Source: CAVRXQ01 sp963831155 (GTDB taxonomy: Bacteria > Actinomycetota > Acidimicrobiia > Acidimicrobiales > Bog-793). From it: a DNA stretch of 64,000 nt. The position numbers were made by a program, and so were the translations under genes. The DNA lies in NCBI GenBank assembly GCA_963831155.1, contig CAWHOY010000006.1:310001-374000 (forward strand). Direction: 5' to 3'. Each line of letters begins with the position of its first letter. Position 1 is the stretch's first letter. Below are positions 62,912 through 64,000 of this stretch, piece after piece. The notes under the pieces were generated by a model. That model ran no database searches. It had not been told where the DNA came from and saw only the letters and a list, made by a program, of their open reading frames with translations.

Positions 62912-64000
62912 GCGAACACCTCCTGGGTACGCGTCGTCGCTCCGATTGGCGCCAAAGAGAGGTGGGAGAGCGCGGAGCTGGCCGCGGCTTTGCCGCTGCG
63001 CACGGCGCCTTCCATGGTCGCCGGCCAGCCGGTGTCCGTCCAGGCGCCGGCGAGGAAGCATCCGTCGATGCCGATCTCGGTCGGCGCGCGTAGGCGCCGC
63101 GTTCCCGGCGCACCGCGGAACGTTGCTTCATGCTCCCGGCTCACGACGGCGTCGACCACCTTTGCTTCGCGCGCCTTGGGAAACAGCTCTTCGAGGGCGT
63201 GGCAGAAGCGCTCGGTCAGCACCTCGGGCCGTTCTCCGTGCTCGTCATCGGCCCCAGAGACCGAAACCGCAAGCACCTGGCCCCTGCTCGGGTCGAGTCC
63301 GGCCGCGACCGTCTTGTCGAAGACGAACTGCACCGGCGAATCCACCGCGGCCGCAAAGTTGAGATCGGTGACTTTGCGGTCGTAGACGACGTGGACGTTG
63401 ATGATCGGTGACGACCCGAGTCCAGAAAGCGCCGCCGGGTCGAAACGCGCCGTCCTCGGCACGAGCTCTGCTGCCTGGCGGTGGGGCACCGCGACGATCA
63501 CCGCGTCGGTGTCGATACGTCCGGACTCGGTGACGACGGCGGTCACGCGCCGAGTGGCGCCGTCGCCGACCGTCTCGATCGACTTCGCCTTCGTGCGTTG
63601 ATGGATTGTGCCGCCGAGCTTTTCGACGAGCGCGGCTGCGGGACGGACGTGAACGTCTTCGAGCGGCACGTGTGCCCATCCGATATCTGCGGCGTCGGTC
63701 TCATCGAGAAGGCCCGTTTTGAACACCTTCGCAGCCAAGGCGAACGATGCCTCATTGGCGTGAACGTTCACGGTGGGCAACGTGATCAGATCCCAAAAGC
63801 GCGAAACAGAGTCTTGGGATTGGCCGTGCGCTGAGAGGAACGATGCGAACGTCTGGTCATCGAGCGTCGCGTCATCGAGTTCGACGCGCTTGATGGCGAG
63901 CGCCGCCGGGATCGCGCGCAGACGGTCACGGACCGGAAGATGCCGATAGCGAAGGAGCGATGCGATGAGGTGGGCGGGGGCCGGCAGCGAGTTTCGACGG
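62908..64000 (-). CDS. hpnE: Squalene-biosynthesis FAD-dependent desaturase HpnE, 5' end beyond window
   Basis: Amine-oxidase-family flavoprotein that converts hydroxysqualene to squalene in the HpnCDE route. About 363 C-terminal codons are visible, from SLPAPAHLIASLLRYRHLP through TLDDQTFASFLSAHGQS and LPTVNVHANEASFALAAKVF to the FAD-binding end GIDGCFLAGAWTDTGWPATMEGAVRSGKAAA. The N-terminal dinucleotide fold lies beyond 64000. Its stop overlaps the prenyl synthase start. Confidence 0.9.
   Translation of the reverse strand, partial: RRNSLPAPAHLIASLLRYRHLPVRDRLRAIPAALAIKRVELDDATLDDQTFASFLSAHGQSQDSVSRFWDLITLPTVNVHANEASFALAAKVFKTGLLDETDAADIGWAHVPLEDVHVRPAAALVEKLGGTIHQRTKAKSIETVGDGATRRVTAVVTESGRIDTDAVIVAVPHRQAAELVPRTARFDPAALSGLGSSPIINVHVVYDRKVTDLNFAAAVDSPVQFVFDKTVAAGLDPSRGQVLAVSVSGADDEHGERPEVLTERFCHALEELFPKAREAKVVDAVVSREHEATFRGAPGTRRLRAPTEIGIDGCFLAGAWTDTGWPATMEGAVRSGKAAASSALSHLSLAPIGATTRTQEVFA

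Overview
The window is GC-rich chromosomal DNA with dense, mostly ATGA/GTGA-overlapping operons. Several marks point to an actinobacterium: a SenX3/RegX3-like two-component pair, clpS followed by a DUF2017 gene, paired TrkA genes beside an APC permease with an OB-fold domain, a DUF2630 protein, an FeS-type PurF, an SCO6880-type conjugation cluster, and a Glu/Asp/Phe tRNA series. With a hopanoid operon and catalase-peroxidase next to FurA, an aerobic soil or freshwater lineage (possibly Acidimicrobiia-like) is my inference; no rRNA is present to settle it.

Layout. 1-1.9 kb: phosphate uptake (pstB, then pstS cut by the window edge) behind a clear three-unit PHO box. 2-7.8 kb: a five-gene, translationally coupled type IV secretion-like cluster on the minus strand (small membrane protein, VirB6-like protein, SCO6880 protein, VirB4-like ATPase, VirD4/TraG-like ATPase); the VirB4-like gene appears frameshifted near its start. 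8-12 kb: senX3-regX3, ctaA, clpS, DUF2017. 12-19.4 kb: tRNA-Glu, a permease fused to an OB-fold domain, two TrkA genes, an ABC-F protein, tRNA-Asp, an IS481-type element and tRNA-Phe. The 3' ends of tRNA-Glu and tRNA-Asp are each duplicated as an exact 16-bp direct repeat.

19.5-31.3 kb holds housekeeping and accessory genes: a secreted PLD-fold protein, purF, a PHP phosphoesterase, a secreted Ig/propeller protein, PPK2, a Fur-family regulator, a PfkB kinase, a broken crcB, a DMFase-like protein, a broken TMEM175-like channel and a YCII protein whose best start codon is ATA. 31.3-37.3 kb: two ABC ATPases without a permease, a frameshifted ArsI/CadI-like gene, and a complete padR-ATPase-FtsX permease operon with a palindromic operator. 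37.6-42.5 kb: an IS110 transposase, a GNAT, a universal stress protein and katG.

42.6-48.1 kb is a metal-homeostasis block: furA, a second Fur, a duplicated His-rich metal-binding protein, an ArsR regulator and a complete zinc/manganese-type ABC transporter (binding protein, ATPase, two permeases). 48.1-56.6 kb: a GH76 protein, a cold-shock gene, small unknown ORFs and two large paralogous FtsX-like permeases with no adjacent ATPase. 57-64 kb: an SRPBCC protein, tRNA-Ala and a coupled hopanoid operon (hpnE, prenyl synthase, shc, hpnG, hpnH) running off the right edge.

At least four loci (VirB4-like, crcB, TMEM175-like, ArsI-like) carry base-level frame breaks amid otherwise intact genes. These may be real decay, recoding or sequence error, and the sequence alone cannot say which.
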